Positions 28,081 to 37,166 of a stretch of 64,000 nt of DNA are shown in pieces. The first letter of the stretch is position 1. Each line of letters starts with the position of its first letter. This DNA is from Stenotrophomonas lacuserhaii (lineage in GTDB: Bacteria > Pseudomonadota > Gammaproteobacteria > Xanthomonadales > Xanthomonadaceae), in the NCBI RefSeq assembly GCF_014836545.1, contig NZ_JACSQS010000002.1, positions 173,622 to 237,621 of the forward strand, written 5' to 3'. The notes under the pieces are model-generated. The model saw only the letters and a list, made by a program, of their open reading frames with translations, was not told the DNA's origin and searched no databases. The translations under genes and the position numbers were made by a program.

Positions 28081-28120
28081 TCGCTATGCTGGCGCCCTTT
28101 CCTGTTGCGTTGCCCAGCCG

Positions 28121-29107
28121 ATGACCCTGTCCCGCACCCGTGTGATGTTGTCTGTTGCCCTGCTCGGCCTGCTGGCCGGCTGCGGCGGTGAAAACGCGCG
28201 CCCTGCCCCGCCGGCCACGCCCACCGTGGTGCAGCCCGCCAAGCCGGTGAAGATCGGCATCGCGCTCGGCGGCGGCGCGGCCAAGGGCTTTGCCCATATC
28301 GGGGTGATCAAGATGCTGGAAGCCAACGGCTTCGAACCAGTGGTGGTGTCCGGCACCAGTGCCGGCAGCGTGGTCGGTGCGCTGTACGCCAGCGGCATGG
28401 ATGCCTTCGAGATGCAGACCAAGGCGGTGGCACTGGACGAAGCCAGCATCCGCGATGTGCGCCTGTTCTCCGGTGGGCTGGTGCAGGGCCAGAAGCTGCA
28501 GGACTACGTCAACCAACAGGTCGGCAACAAACCGGCGGAACGGCTGAAGAAGCCCTTCGCCGCCGTCGCCACCAACCTGGAAACCGGTGAGCGCGCGGTG
28601 TTCGTGCGCGGCAACGTCGGCCAGGCAGTACGTGCGTCCAGCAGCATTCCGGGCGTGTTCGAACCGGTGAAGATCGGCCAGAACAATTTCGTCGATGGCG
28701 GGGTGGTCAGCCCGGTGCCGGTGGACGCGGCGCGCCAGCTCGGTGCCGAGTTCGTCGTCGCCGTGGATATCTCCAGCAAGGCCAGCGGCCGCACGCCGAC
28801 CGGCATGCTGGGCATCGTCAACCAGTCCATCGCGATCATGGGCCAGCGCCTGGGCGAACAGGAACTGGCGCGCGCGGACATCATCATCCGACCGCGCGTG
28901 CTGGATATCGGCGCGTCCGATTTCAGCCAGCGCGGCAAGGCCATCCTGGAAGGCGAGAAGGCGGCGATGGCCGCCATGCCGCAGATCCGCGCGAAGATCG
29001 AGCAGATCCAGCGCGCGCGCGCCGCCGCCCTGCTGCCGCCGCCGAAGCCGAAGTGCGATGAGCCCTCGCGCGTGGGCCGGCTGATGGGCCGCAAGGCCGA
29101 CTGCTGA
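28121..29107 (+). CDS. Patatin-like phospholipase, lipoprotein
   Basis: A 328-residue lipid-acyl hydrolase of the RssA/patatin type. The lipobox is LLAGC (Cys near residue 20). The oxyanion hole is GGGAAKGFAHIG, the nucleophile serine is in SGTSAGS, and the dyad Asp is in VDGGV. It is predicted to be anchored at the periplasmic face or outer membrane. The C-terminus is a charged helix with a Pro stretch. A -10-like TATGCT lies at 28085. Single gene. Confidence 0.88.
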   Translation: MTLSRTRVMLSVALLGLLAGCGGENARPAPPATPTVVQPAKPVKIGIALGGGAAKGFAHIGVIKMLEANGFEPVVVSGTSAGSVVGALYASGMDAFEMQTKAVALDEASIRDVRLFSGGLVQGQKLQDYVNQQVGNKPAERLKKPFAAVATNLETGERAVFVRGNVGQAVRASSSIPGVFEPVKIGQNNFVDGGVVSPVPVDAARQLGAEFVVAVDISSKASGRTPTGMLGIVNQSIAIMGQRLGEQELARADIIIRPRVLDIGASDFSQRGKAILEGEKAAMAAMPQIRAKIEQIQRARAAALLPPPKPKCDEPSRVGRLMGRKADC

Positions 29108-29112
29108 CCCTC

Positions 29113-29276
29113 GGTAGTGACGGCCGCTGGCCGTCCTGCCGTGGCCCTCTTGCCGCTGCGCTCGCCGAGCGTGGCTCGGCGCTACCGGGCCCCTGCTCCG
29201 GTGGGTGACGACCGTTGGTCGTCACGCCGCTGCGCTCTTGCCGTTGCGCTCGCCGAGCGTGGCTCGGCGCTACCGC
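29113..29276. repeat. SMAG/REP cluster between convergent genes
   Basis: Units: GGTAGTGACGGCCGCTGGCC (29113-29132), CGCCGAGCGTGGCTCGGCGC then TACCG (29163-29187), GGTGGGTGACGACCGTTGGT (29200-29225), and a second copy of the CGCCGAGCGTGGCTCGGCG unit (29251-29276). The repeated 30-base unit is identical in both positions, suggesting recent duplication. It ends 2 bases before the helicase stop. Confidence 0.7.
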
Positions 29277-29277
29277 T

Positions 29278-31299
29278 TCAGCGCTTCACATGCCCGGCGG
29301 CGCGGCGCTTTTCCATGCGCCGGGTTTCCAGGCTTTCCGCATGGCGCTGCGCGCTCAGCTGCAGCTGTTCCATCGCATCGCCCGGCAGCCACAGCTGTTG
29401 GCTGCCACGGGTCAGCGCCAGGTAGGCCGCGCGCACCGGGCTGTGCGCCTGGCGCGTCTCGTAGCCGGTGATGAAGCAGCACGCCGACATCGCCACCCGG
29501 TCGAACTGCAGGTTCTTGGCATGCTGGGCCAGGCACAGCGTGATGCCTGCCTCCTGCACGGGCACCAGCGCCGCCAGCAGCTGCTCCAGCGCGGTTGAAT
29601 CGAATCCACCGGAAAACAGCGCCGGGATATCGCCCTGCCCGCGCTGCTCGCAGGCTTCCACGAAGGCCTCCCAGCGCCGGCTCGACTCGCCCCGCCGCAC
29701 GCTTCGCCAGGCATCGATCGGCGCCTGCGCTTCTTTCTGCAGCAGGCGCAGCGAAGCCGGATGCACGTGCACATGCGCGCCCTGCGCGAGCAGCTGGTGG
29801 GCTTCCTGCAGCAGCCGCCACAGGCTGCCGTACAGGCGTGCCCCGGACAGCGGCACCTGCGACCAGGTGGCATAGCGGCGCACACCGGTGGCGCGGTCGC
29901 TGGCGCCCATGAAACGTTCGCTGGACGCACCGATGTCATCCAGCGCCAGTGACTGGTTGACCAAGCCATCCACCTGGCTTCCCTGGCGCACCGATTGGCT
30001 CATTTCCAGCACCTTGGAGCTCGACCAGCGCGATGCGCGCCCTACCAGCCGCTGGTGCGGATCGCCCAGGCTGACCACGCCGGGCGCATGCCGGGCCAAC
30101 ACCTGCTTCCAGGCCGGACTCAGCTCATGCGCCTCATCCACCAGCAGCATGCCCAGCCCGACCGGCGGCGCCACGCCCTGCAGCTCCAGCCATTTGCCGA
30201 GATGGCCGGTATTGAGGCTGAGGCAGCCGCCCTTCTGCACGCCGGCATCGAACATGCAGCGCCAGACGTGCTCGGCAGCGGCCACGTAGGGCACCGCGTC
30301 GAGCATCGCCCATGGCAGCGAACGGTCGAAATGCGCGGCCTGCAGCGTCGGCGATGCCGATGCGCACCAGCGGTTGATGCCTTCCAGGGCCGTCATCAGC
30401 ACCTGCTCGGGTACGCGCTGGCCGATGCCCTGCAGGCCGATCCGGCGGGTGATCTCCCACGCCGGGATCGTGCTCAGCCGGTAGGTCGGCACGAAGCCGT
30501 TGCCGCGGCCACTGCGTGCGGCCTGCTGCACCATCAGGTTGGCCAGTTCGATCTGGGTCAGCAGCCGCGTGCCGGAATCGGCCGGCAGGCGCGGGCGGAA
30601 GGCTTCGACCTGGCCGCGTGAGGGCGCGATGTAGGTATAGCGGCCCGGCCGGGCATCCATCAACGCCAGCACCAGATGGCTTTTCCCGGTACCGGCGTAG
30701 GCGTCCAGGTCGATCAGTTCATCCGGGTTGGCGGCGATGGCGCGCAGCACACGCGCCTGTTCGCTGGTGAACAGCCCGTTGCGCTCGATGGCCCCGCTGG
30801 CACGCGGCGCCTCCTCTTCCGGATCCGATTCGGGATCGACCGCTTCGCCCTCGTCGTCGGGCGCGGCGGTGGCCGGGTAGCGGATCGTGTGCTCGGCCAG
30901 GGTGACCTGGCAGGCGGCCTGGAAGTCCGCGCCGGGATAGGCGTCGGGCGAGGCGGCGACAAAGCGCTCCACGGCTTCGTCCGGTGCCAGCAGCACGCCG
31001 TGCATGGCCAGCTCGGCCAGCCACGCATCCAGCGCCGGCTGCCCTTCACCGCCCTTCCCGGACAGCTGGGCGGCCACCGCGCTGCCGTCGTCAGCGGCGA
31101 ACAGCGCGCAGGCATCGTGCAGCAGGCGTTCCAGCTGCGCCCCTGGATGGGCGTGCAGGCGGCACAACTGCGCTGCGAGCAGGCCGGCCTGTTCCAGCGG
31201 CGTCGCCGGCGGCGTGCCGCGGCCCAGGTGCTGCGCCAGCGTCCGTCGCCGCAATGGCAGGAAGTGGGTGGTTTCGGTGAAGGGCGCGGTGTCGGGCAT
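29278..31299 (-). CDS. Divergent superfamily 1 (UvrD-like) helicase/ATPase
   Basis: A 673-residue protein. The Walker A is LDAYAGTGKSHLV near residue 200, motif Ia is TYIAPSRGQ, Walker B is LLVDEAHEL near 385, and motif III is LGDPHQRL. A motif V-like HAKNLQFDRV and motif VI-like YLALTRG occur near 590 and 625, so the order is UvrD-like. The first 180 residues are unlike Rep or UvrD and include an acidic stretch. I chose the ATG at 31299 over the TTG ten codons earlier. The DNA substrate and role are unknown. Confidence 0.75.
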   Translation of the reverse strand: MPDTAPFTETTHFLPLRRRTLAQHLGRGTPPATPLEQAGLLAAQLCRLHAHPGAQLERLLHDACALFAADDGSAVAAQLSGKGGEGQPALDAWLAELAMHGVLLAPDEAVERFVAASPDAYPGADFQAACQVTLAEHTIRYPATAAPDDEGEAVDPESDPEEEAPRASGAIERNGLFTSEQARVLRAIAANPDELIDLDAYAGTGKSHLVLALMDARPGRYTYIAPSRGQVEAFRPRLPADSGTRLLTQIELANLMVQQAARSGRGNGFVPTYRLSTIPAWEITRRIGLQGIGQRVPEQVLMTALEGINRWCASASPTLQAAHFDRSLPWAMLDAVPYVAAAEHVWRCMFDAGVQKGGCLSLNTGHLGKWLELQGVAPPVGLGMLLVDEAHELSPAWKQVLARHAPGVVSLGDPHQRLVGRASRWSSSKVLEMSQSVRQGSQVDGLVNQSLALDDIGASSERFMGASDRATGVRRYATWSQVPLSGARLYGSLWRLLQEAHQLLAQGAHVHVHPASLRLLQKEAQAPIDAWRSVRRGESSRRWEAFVEACEQRGQGDIPALFSGGFDSTALEQLLAALVPVQEAGITLCLAQHAKNLQFDRVAMSACCFITGYETRQAHSPVRAAYLALTRGSQQLWLPGDAMEQLQLSAQRHAESLETRRMEKRRAAGHVKR

Positions 31300-31394
31300 G
31301 TCGATGATCGAAAAAGGTGCTGCAGCCAACGCCCCTGTTCGACGCTACCGCTGGCGACGATGCTCGGCTACCGCATGGCTGCCGTCAAACCGGT

Positions 31395-31880
31395 TCACCC
31401 ACCCAGCTGCGACAAGGGCAGTGCGCGGAAGGGTTTCACCGTGCGCAACACGAAGCTGGAATTGACGTCAGCCACCCCGGACGCATTGAGCAGCTTGTCC
31501 AGCAGGAAGCTGGAGAAATGCTCCAGGTCGCGCACGTAGATCTGCAGCAGGTAGTCCATGTCGCCGGTGAGCGCATGGCAGGCCACCACTTCATCCCATT
31601 CCACCACGCTGTCGGCGAAACGTGCGATGGCGGCCTGGTCATGCTTTTCCAGCTGCACGCGCACGAAGGCCTGCAGCCCCAGGCCAATGTGCTTGGGCTC
31701 CAGCCGTGCACCATAACCGGCGATGACGCCCTCGCCTTCCAGCCGCTGCAGGCGGCGCAGGCAGGCCGAGGGAGACAGGTTGACCCGCGTCGCCAGTTCG
31801 GCGTTGGTGGCGCGGCCATCACGCTGGATCTCGGCCAGAAGGCGTAGATCCGTGCGGTCGAACTGGACTTCACCTGCCAT
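31395..31880 (-). CDS. Lrp/AsnC family transcriptional regulator
   Basis: A 161-residue regulator. The N-terminal helix-turn-helix is DRTDLRLLAEIQRDGRATNA, then LSPSACLRRLQRLEGEGVI; the C-terminal RAM ligand domain contains VVACHALTGDMDYLL. It is transcribed away from phhA with 124 bases between the starts. This arrangement suggests that it senses an aromatic amino acid and controls phhA and itself; that is inference. Start at 31880 (MAGEVQFDRTD). Confidence 0.9.
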   Translation of the reverse strand: MAGEVQFDRTDLRLLAEIQRDGRATNAELATRVNLSPSACLRRLQRLEGEGVIAGYGARLEPKHIGLGLQAFVRVQLEKHDQAAIARFADSVVEWDEVVACHALTGDMDYLLQIYVRDLEHFSSFLLDKLLNASGVADVNSSFVLRTVKPFRALPLSQLGG

Positions 31881-32004
31881 TGCTGCCTCGCAACACGGGA
31901 TGGACGCAACGATATTGCGCCAGGACACGATCAACGCGCAACTTTGCAACCCTGTTGCGCGATCCCTGCCCTAGCATCGACAGACACCCGCAAGGAGCCA
32001 TCCC

Positions 32005-32898
32005 ATGGACCAGACCACTCCCCGCCGCGTCGAGCACCAGCAGACCGACAAGGGCTATGTGCCGGTCTATACCACCGCCGTGGTGGAACAGCCGTGGGAC
32101 AGCTACAGTGCCGACGACCACGCAACCTGGAGCACGCTGTTCAAGCGCCAGCGCGACCTGCTCAACGGTCGCGCCTGCCAGGAGTTCCTGGATGCGCAGG
32201 ACGCCATGGGCATGAGCGCGGACATGATCCCGCGCTTCGACCAGCTCAACGAGGCCCTGGCGGCGGCCACCGGCTGGACCCTGGTCGGCGTGGAAGGGCT
32301 GCTGCCGGAGCTGGATTTCTTCGACCACCTGGCCAACCGGCGTTTCCCGGTGACGTGGTGGATCCGGCGGCCCGACCAGATCGACTACATCGCCGAACCG
32401 GACATGTTCCATGACCTGTTCGGGCACGTACCGCTGCTGATGAACCCGGTGTTCGCCGACTACATGGAAGCCTACGGGCGCGGCGGGGTGAAGGCCCATG
32501 CGCTGGGCCCGGACGCATTGCAGAACCTGACCCGGCTGTACTGGTACACGGTTGAGTTCGGCCTGATCAACACCGCCGACGGGCTGCGCATCTACGGCGC
32601 CGGCATCGTGTCGTCCAAGGGCGAGTCGCTGTACTCGCTGGAGTCGCCTGCACCCAACCGGATCGGCTTCGACCTGGAACGCATCATGCGCACGCGTTAC
32701 CGCATTGATACCTTCCAGAAGACCTACTTCGTCATCGACAGTTTCGAGCAGCTGATGCAGGCCACCGCACCGGACTTCACTCCGATCTACGCCAGCCTGG
32801 CGGACCAGCCGCAGTTGCCGGCCGGCCAGGTGCAGGCGGACGACCGCGTGTTCCAGCGCGGCACCGGGGAGGGCTGGGCGAGCGGCGGCGACGTCTGA
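32005..32898 (+). CDS. phhA: Phenylalanine 4-hydroxylase
   Basis: A 297-residue, iron- and pterin-dependent enzyme converting phenylalanine to tyrosine. The metal ligands are in MFHDLFGHVPLL (two His) with the Glu further on in YWYTVEFGL. DYIAEPD and GAGIVSSKGES are also typical. Length is that of the bacterial single-domain enzymes. A Shine-Dalgarno AAGGAG lies about 8 bases before the ATG. Divergent from the Lrp gene. No pterin dehydratase (phhB) is adjacent. Confidence 0.94.
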   Translation: MDQTTPRRVEHQQTDKGYVPVYTTAVVEQPWDSYSADDHATWSTLFKRQRDLLNGRACQEFLDAQDAMGMSADMIPRFDQLNEALAAATGWTLVGVEGLLPELDFFDHLANRRFPVTWWIRRPDQIDYIAEPDMFHDLFGHVPLLMNPVFADYMEAYGRGGVKAHALGPDALQNLTRLYWYTVEFGLINTADGLRIYGAGIVSSKGESLYSLESPAPNRIGFDLERIMRTRYRIDTFQKTYFVIDSFEQLMQATAPDFTPIYASLADQPQLPAGQVQADDRVFQRGTGEGWASGGDV

Positions 32899-32917
32899 GG
32901 CGTGGCGTGAGTGGCTT

Positions 32918-33016
32918 GGTGGGTGGCGACCGTTGGTCGCCACATTCTCCGATCATGCGCGGTTCTTGAAAGCCAAGCGCCTCCGCTGCGCTCGCCGACC
33001 ATGGGTCGGCGCTACC
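32918..33016. repeat. Composite REP-like element between phhA and the pectin-type esterase
   Basis: GGTGGGTGGCGACCGTTGGT at 32918-32943 and CGCCGACCATGGGTCGGCG followed by CTACC at 32993-33016, joined by a 49-base linker. It marks the left edge of the uronate locus. Confidence 0.65.
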
Positions 33017-33034
33017 GGTCATCGGTCGGTGGTG

Positions 33035-34138
33035 TCAGCGCGGGTAGGCCAGCAGCACCACCAGGTCTTCTTCGCCACGCTGCTGCAGGGCGTGGCGACT
33101 GCCGGTGCGGGTCAGCAGCGCATGCCCGGGGCGCACATCAAACTGCTTTCCATCCAGAACGTACGAGCCTTCGCCGCTGACGATGTAATAGATCTCGTCC
33201 TTGTGCTGCGGATGCAGGCCGATGCCGGCGCCTTTGTGCAGCACGCGCTTGCGCAGCACGAACGGCAGCCCCTCGGCGTCGGCGAAGAACGGATACGCCG
33301 TGGTCGGACCCGCGCCGCCATGCGGGCCGGCCTGGGGCCGCGCCAGGTCGTCTTCGTGCACGACCTGCGACGGGCGCTGCGGGTCGCTGCCCTGCCCCGC
33401 GCCGCCGCTCACGTCACAGTCGATGTCACGCACCAGCGCAGGCTTCACTGCCGGCTGCAGTTCCACCCAGTCACGCAGCACCAGGCAGGCCACCGCGTTC
33501 GCACCTGCAGTGCTGAAATGGGTGCCATCAGCCTTCTGCTGTTCCGGCACGAACAGGAAATACGGCTTGGCGCCCTGCTCGCCCAGCGCGCGGATCCAGC
33601 GCGTGGAACGGTCGTTGAGGTCGATCAGCGCGATGTCCTCGCGCGCGGCCAACTGCTTCATCGCCGCGGTGTATACCCCATGCGTGTCCAGCAGCGAACC
33701 GAAGTCGTACAGCAGGCGTGCCACCGGGGTGATCAGCACCGGCGTGGCACCGTTGTCGCGTGCCAGCTGCACGTAGCGCATCAGGAACGCGGCATAGTCG
33801 CCGGCCGGATCGGTATAGCGCGAGGGGTCTTCGAACTTCGCATCGTTGTGGCCGAACTGGATCAGCAGCACATCGTCTTTGCGGAGTTCACCGGCGATGG
33901 CATCCAGCCGCCCTTCGGCGATGAAACTGCGGGTGCTGCGCCCGCCCTTTGCATGGTTGCGCACCTCGATGCGCGCCGGATCCAGATAGCTCTGCAGCAT
34001 CTGCCCCCAGCCCGCCTGCGGCGCCCGCTCCGGCCCATACTCGGCCGCAGTCGAATCCCCGGCAATGAACACCCGCTGCGGTGCAGCGTGTGCGGTGGCA
34101 GCGAAGGACAGCAACAACAACAGCGTCAGGCGCAGCAT
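33035..34138 (-). CDS. Rhamnogalacturonan-acetylesterase-like SGNH hydrolase fused to a cupin
   Basis: A 367-residue exported protein in two parts. After the signal peptide (MLRLTLLLLLSFAATAHA), the SGNH esterase has block I GDSTAAEYGPE, GGRSTRSF, block III FGHND and the Asp-His pair in DGTHFS (CE12-like). The C-terminal 110 residues (KGAGIGLHPQHKDEIYYIV, GEGSYVLDG and PGHALLTRTG) form a cupin barrel, normally a sugar- or metal-binding fold. It is the last gene of the kduI-kduD strand, with about 100 bases of REP sequence before it. It probably removes acetyl groups from pectic polymers. Confidence 0.85.
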   Translation of the reverse strand: MLRLTLLLLLSFAATAHAAPQRVFIAGDSTAAEYGPERAPQAGWGQMLQSYLDPARIEVRNHAKGGRSTRSFIAEGRLDAIAGELRKDDVLLIQFGHNDAKFEDPSRYTDPAGDYAAFLMRYVQLARDNGATPVLITPVARLLYDFGSLLDTHGVYTAAMKQLAAREDIALIDLNDRSTRWIRALGEQGAKPYFLFVPEQQKADGTHFSTAGANAVACLVLRDWVELQPAVKPALVRDIDCDVSGGAGQGSDPQRPSQVVHEDDLARPQAGPHGGAGPTTAYPFFADAEGLPFVLRKRVLHKGAGIGLHPQHKDEIYYIVSGEGSYVLDGKQFDVRPGHALLTRTGSRHALQQRGEEDLVVLLAYPR

Positions 34139-34151
34139 CGGCAGGGCCTCT

Positions 34152-34211
34152 GGTAGCGCCGAGCCATGCTCGGCGGATTGCCGGAGTGACGACCAACGGT
34201 CGTCACCCACC
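34152..34211. repeat. Two REP-like palindromes between kduD and the esterase-cupin gene
   Basis: GGTAGCGCCGAGCCATGCTC followed by GGCGG (34152-34176), and GTGACGACCAACGGTCGTCA then CCCACC (34186-34211). Confidence 0.65.
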
Positions 34212-34242
34212 GTGGCTGGCCGTCACCCACCGTGTTACCCGG

Positions 34243-34998
34243 TTACCGCGCCAGCCAGCCACCGTCGACCGGCAGCACCGCGCCGTTGACGTAGTCCGAG
34301 GCCGACGAGGCCAGGAACACGGCAGCACCGGCCAGGTCTTCCGGGTTGCCCCAGCGTGCAGCGGGGATGCGTTCCAGGATCGACTTGTTGCGGTCTGCAT
34401 CGGCGCGCAGGGCCGCGGTGTTGTCGGTCGCCATGTAGCCCGGTGCGATCGCATTGACGTTGATGCCCTTGCCGGCCCATTCGTTGGCCAGCAGGCGGGT
34501 GATGCCGGCGATGCCGCTCTTGCTGGCCGTATAGGACGGCACGCGCACGCCGCCCTGGAAGGACAGCATCGAGGCGATGTTGATGATCTTGCCGTGGCCC
34601 TGGGCGATGAAATGCCGGCCGGCCGCCTGCGAGATGAAGAACGCGGACTTGATGTTGACGTTCATCACGTCGTCCCAGTCCTGCTCGGTGAAGTCGACCG
34701 CGTCGGCGCGACGGATCAGCCCGGCGTTGTTGACCAGGATATCCAGGCCACCCAGGCCCTCGATGGTTTCGCGCACCACGCGCTCGACCGGCTCGATGCT
34801 GATCAGGTTCGCTTCGATGGCCAGGCAGCGGCGGCCCAGCGCGGTGATCTTCGCCACGGTATCGGTCGGCGGGGCGATGCCGGCCACGGCTACGTCGGCG
34901 CCTGCAGCAGCCAATGCCACGGCGATACCCTGCCCCAGGCCGGTGTTGCCACCGGTGACCAGCGCGACCTTGCCTTCCAGACTGAACGGATTAGCCAT
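34243..34998 (-). CDS. kduD: 2-dehydro-3-deoxy-D-gluconate 5-dehydrogenase KduD
   Basis: A 251-residue short-chain dehydrogenase that reduces 2,5-diketo-3-deoxygluconate to KDG. The NAD-binding motif is GGNTGLGQG, with NNAG and the catalytic SYTASK. The start MANPFSLEGKVALVTGG and ending VDGGWLAR match the KduD group. It lies 83 bases after kduI, in the order kduI-kduD of pectin-degrading bacteria. It supplies the substrate of the KdgK encoded at 55221. Confidence 0.93.
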   Translation of the reverse strand: MANPFSLEGKVALVTGGNTGLGQGIAVALAAAGADVAVAGIAPPTDTVAKITALGRRCLAIEANLISIEPVERVVRETIEGLGGLDILVNNAGLIRRADAVDFTEQDWDDVMNVNIKSAFFISQAAGRHFIAQGHGKIINIASMLSFQGGVRVPSYTASKSGIAGITRLLANEWAGKGINVNAIAPGYMATDNTAALRADADRNKSILERIPAARWGNPEDLAGAAVFLASSASDYVNGAVLPVDGGWLAR

Positions 34999-35081
34999 TG
35001 ATGCATTCCTTGTGGATACGTGCGCTCGCCGCACGATGGACGGACCGCCGCCGGCGCGGATGCCGGCGGCGGAACTGAGGC

Positions 35082-36016
<935 letters not shown>

Positions 36017-36065
36017 TTTGCAGCGCAAGGTGCCTTTTCTTCCTTGCGGGGCGGGGGTTTACGGT

Positions 36066-37127
36066 TTATTCGTCCTGCGGCGGCTGGCAGGAATCGCGCA
36101 CGATCAGGTGCGGGCGCACGCTGGCGATCTGCATCGCCGGCTGGCCATCGGGCTGGATCAGCATCGCCGCAGCGGTGCGTCCGGTATCGCGCGTGTGCCG
36201 CCGCACCGAGGTCAGCGACGGCCACAGGCGCGAGGCCAGCGGGCTGTCGTCGTAGCCGATGATCGACAGTTCGCGCGGGATGTTGATGCCGGCGCGCAGC
36301 GCGACCTTGTAGATGCCGGCGGCCATTTCGTCGTTGCCGGTGAAGATGGCGGTCGGGCGCTTCTTGCCCAGCAGCAGCTTTTCCGCTGCGGCCACGCCGG
36401 ATTCAAAGGTGTAACCGGCTTCGACGATGCGGTCCTTGGGCAGCTCGATGCCGCGCTTGGCCAGCGCCTCGATGAAGCCGGAGGTGCGTTCGTGGGCCGA
36501 GCGATAGGCACTCGGGCCGGTCACCAGCGCGATATCGCGGTGGCCGAGCGACAGCAGGTAATCGGCCGCCTCTGCGGCGCCATCGCGATCATGGGTGACC
36601 ACCATCTGCGAGGTTTCATCCAGCGGCAGCGAGGCGATGCGGGTGAAACGGCAGCCGATCTCTTCCAGGGCATCGGCCAGCGCCTGGTCTTCGGATGCAC
36701 GCGGCACCAGGATCACCCCGTGCAGCTTCTGCTGCTGCACGAAGCGGCAGACGCCCTCGATATAGCCGGGGCTGCGGCTGTCGCAGGGATGCACCACCAG
36801 TTCGAAGCTGGAACCGCGCAGCGCATCCAGTGCGCCGTACTGCATGTCCACGATGTACTGCGCGGTCGGGTTGTCGTACACCATCCCGATCAGGAACGAG
36901 CGCCGGAAGGCCAGCCCACGCGCCAACGGATCGGGCGTGTAGCCGACCTCGCGCATCAGCGTTTCCACCTTCTCGCGCGTGTCCTTGCGCACCAGCGGGG
37001 AGTTGTTGATGATCCTTGAAACCGTTTTCTTCGAGACCCCCGACAGCCGCGCGATGTCGTTGATCGTTGCCGCCTTGCCTTTCATCACTGCCGGCTTGGC
37101 GGCATCGTTGCTGTTGCGCACTGACAT
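36066..37127 (-). CDS. LacI family transcriptional regulator of the uronate locus (KdgR-like)
   Basis: A 353-residue repressor. The N-terminal helix-turn-helix and hinge are TINDIARLSGVSKKTVSRI and LVRKDTREKVETLMREVGY. The sugar-binding part has FTGNDEMAAGIYK and IPRELSIIGYDDSPLA. It lies between kduI and GH43, in the centre of the locus. It is the obvious candidate to bind the five TGACACCG sites, with a KDG-like compound as inducer; both points are inference. I keep the ATG at 37127, though MKGKAATIND (14 codons later) is possible. Confidence 0.88.
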   Translation of the reverse strand: MSVRNSNDAAKPAVMKGKAATINDIARLSGVSKKTVSRIINNSPLVRKDTREKVETLMREVGYTPDPLARGLAFRRSFLIGMVYDNPTAQYIVDMQYGALDALRGSSFELVVHPCDSRSPGYIEGVCRFVQQQKLHGVILVPRASEDQALADALEEIGCRFTRIASLPLDETSQMVVTHDRDGAAEAADYLLSLGHRDIALVTGPSAYRSAHERTSGFIEALAKRGIELPKDRIVEAGYTFESGVAAAEKLLLGKKRPTAIFTGNDEMAAGIYKVALRAGINIPRELSIIGYDDSPLASRLWPSLTSVRRHTRDTGRTAAAMLIQPDGQPAMQIASVRPHLIVRDSCQPPQDE

Positions 37128-37166
37128 GTCTTCGACTCGAGGGGTCGGGGGATTCTAGCCGCGCGC

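Noticed and set aside
29113..29276. Possible CRISPR array
   Set aside because: The repeats are palindromic, of two kinds, unevenly spaced and without uniform spacers; no cas genes are present.
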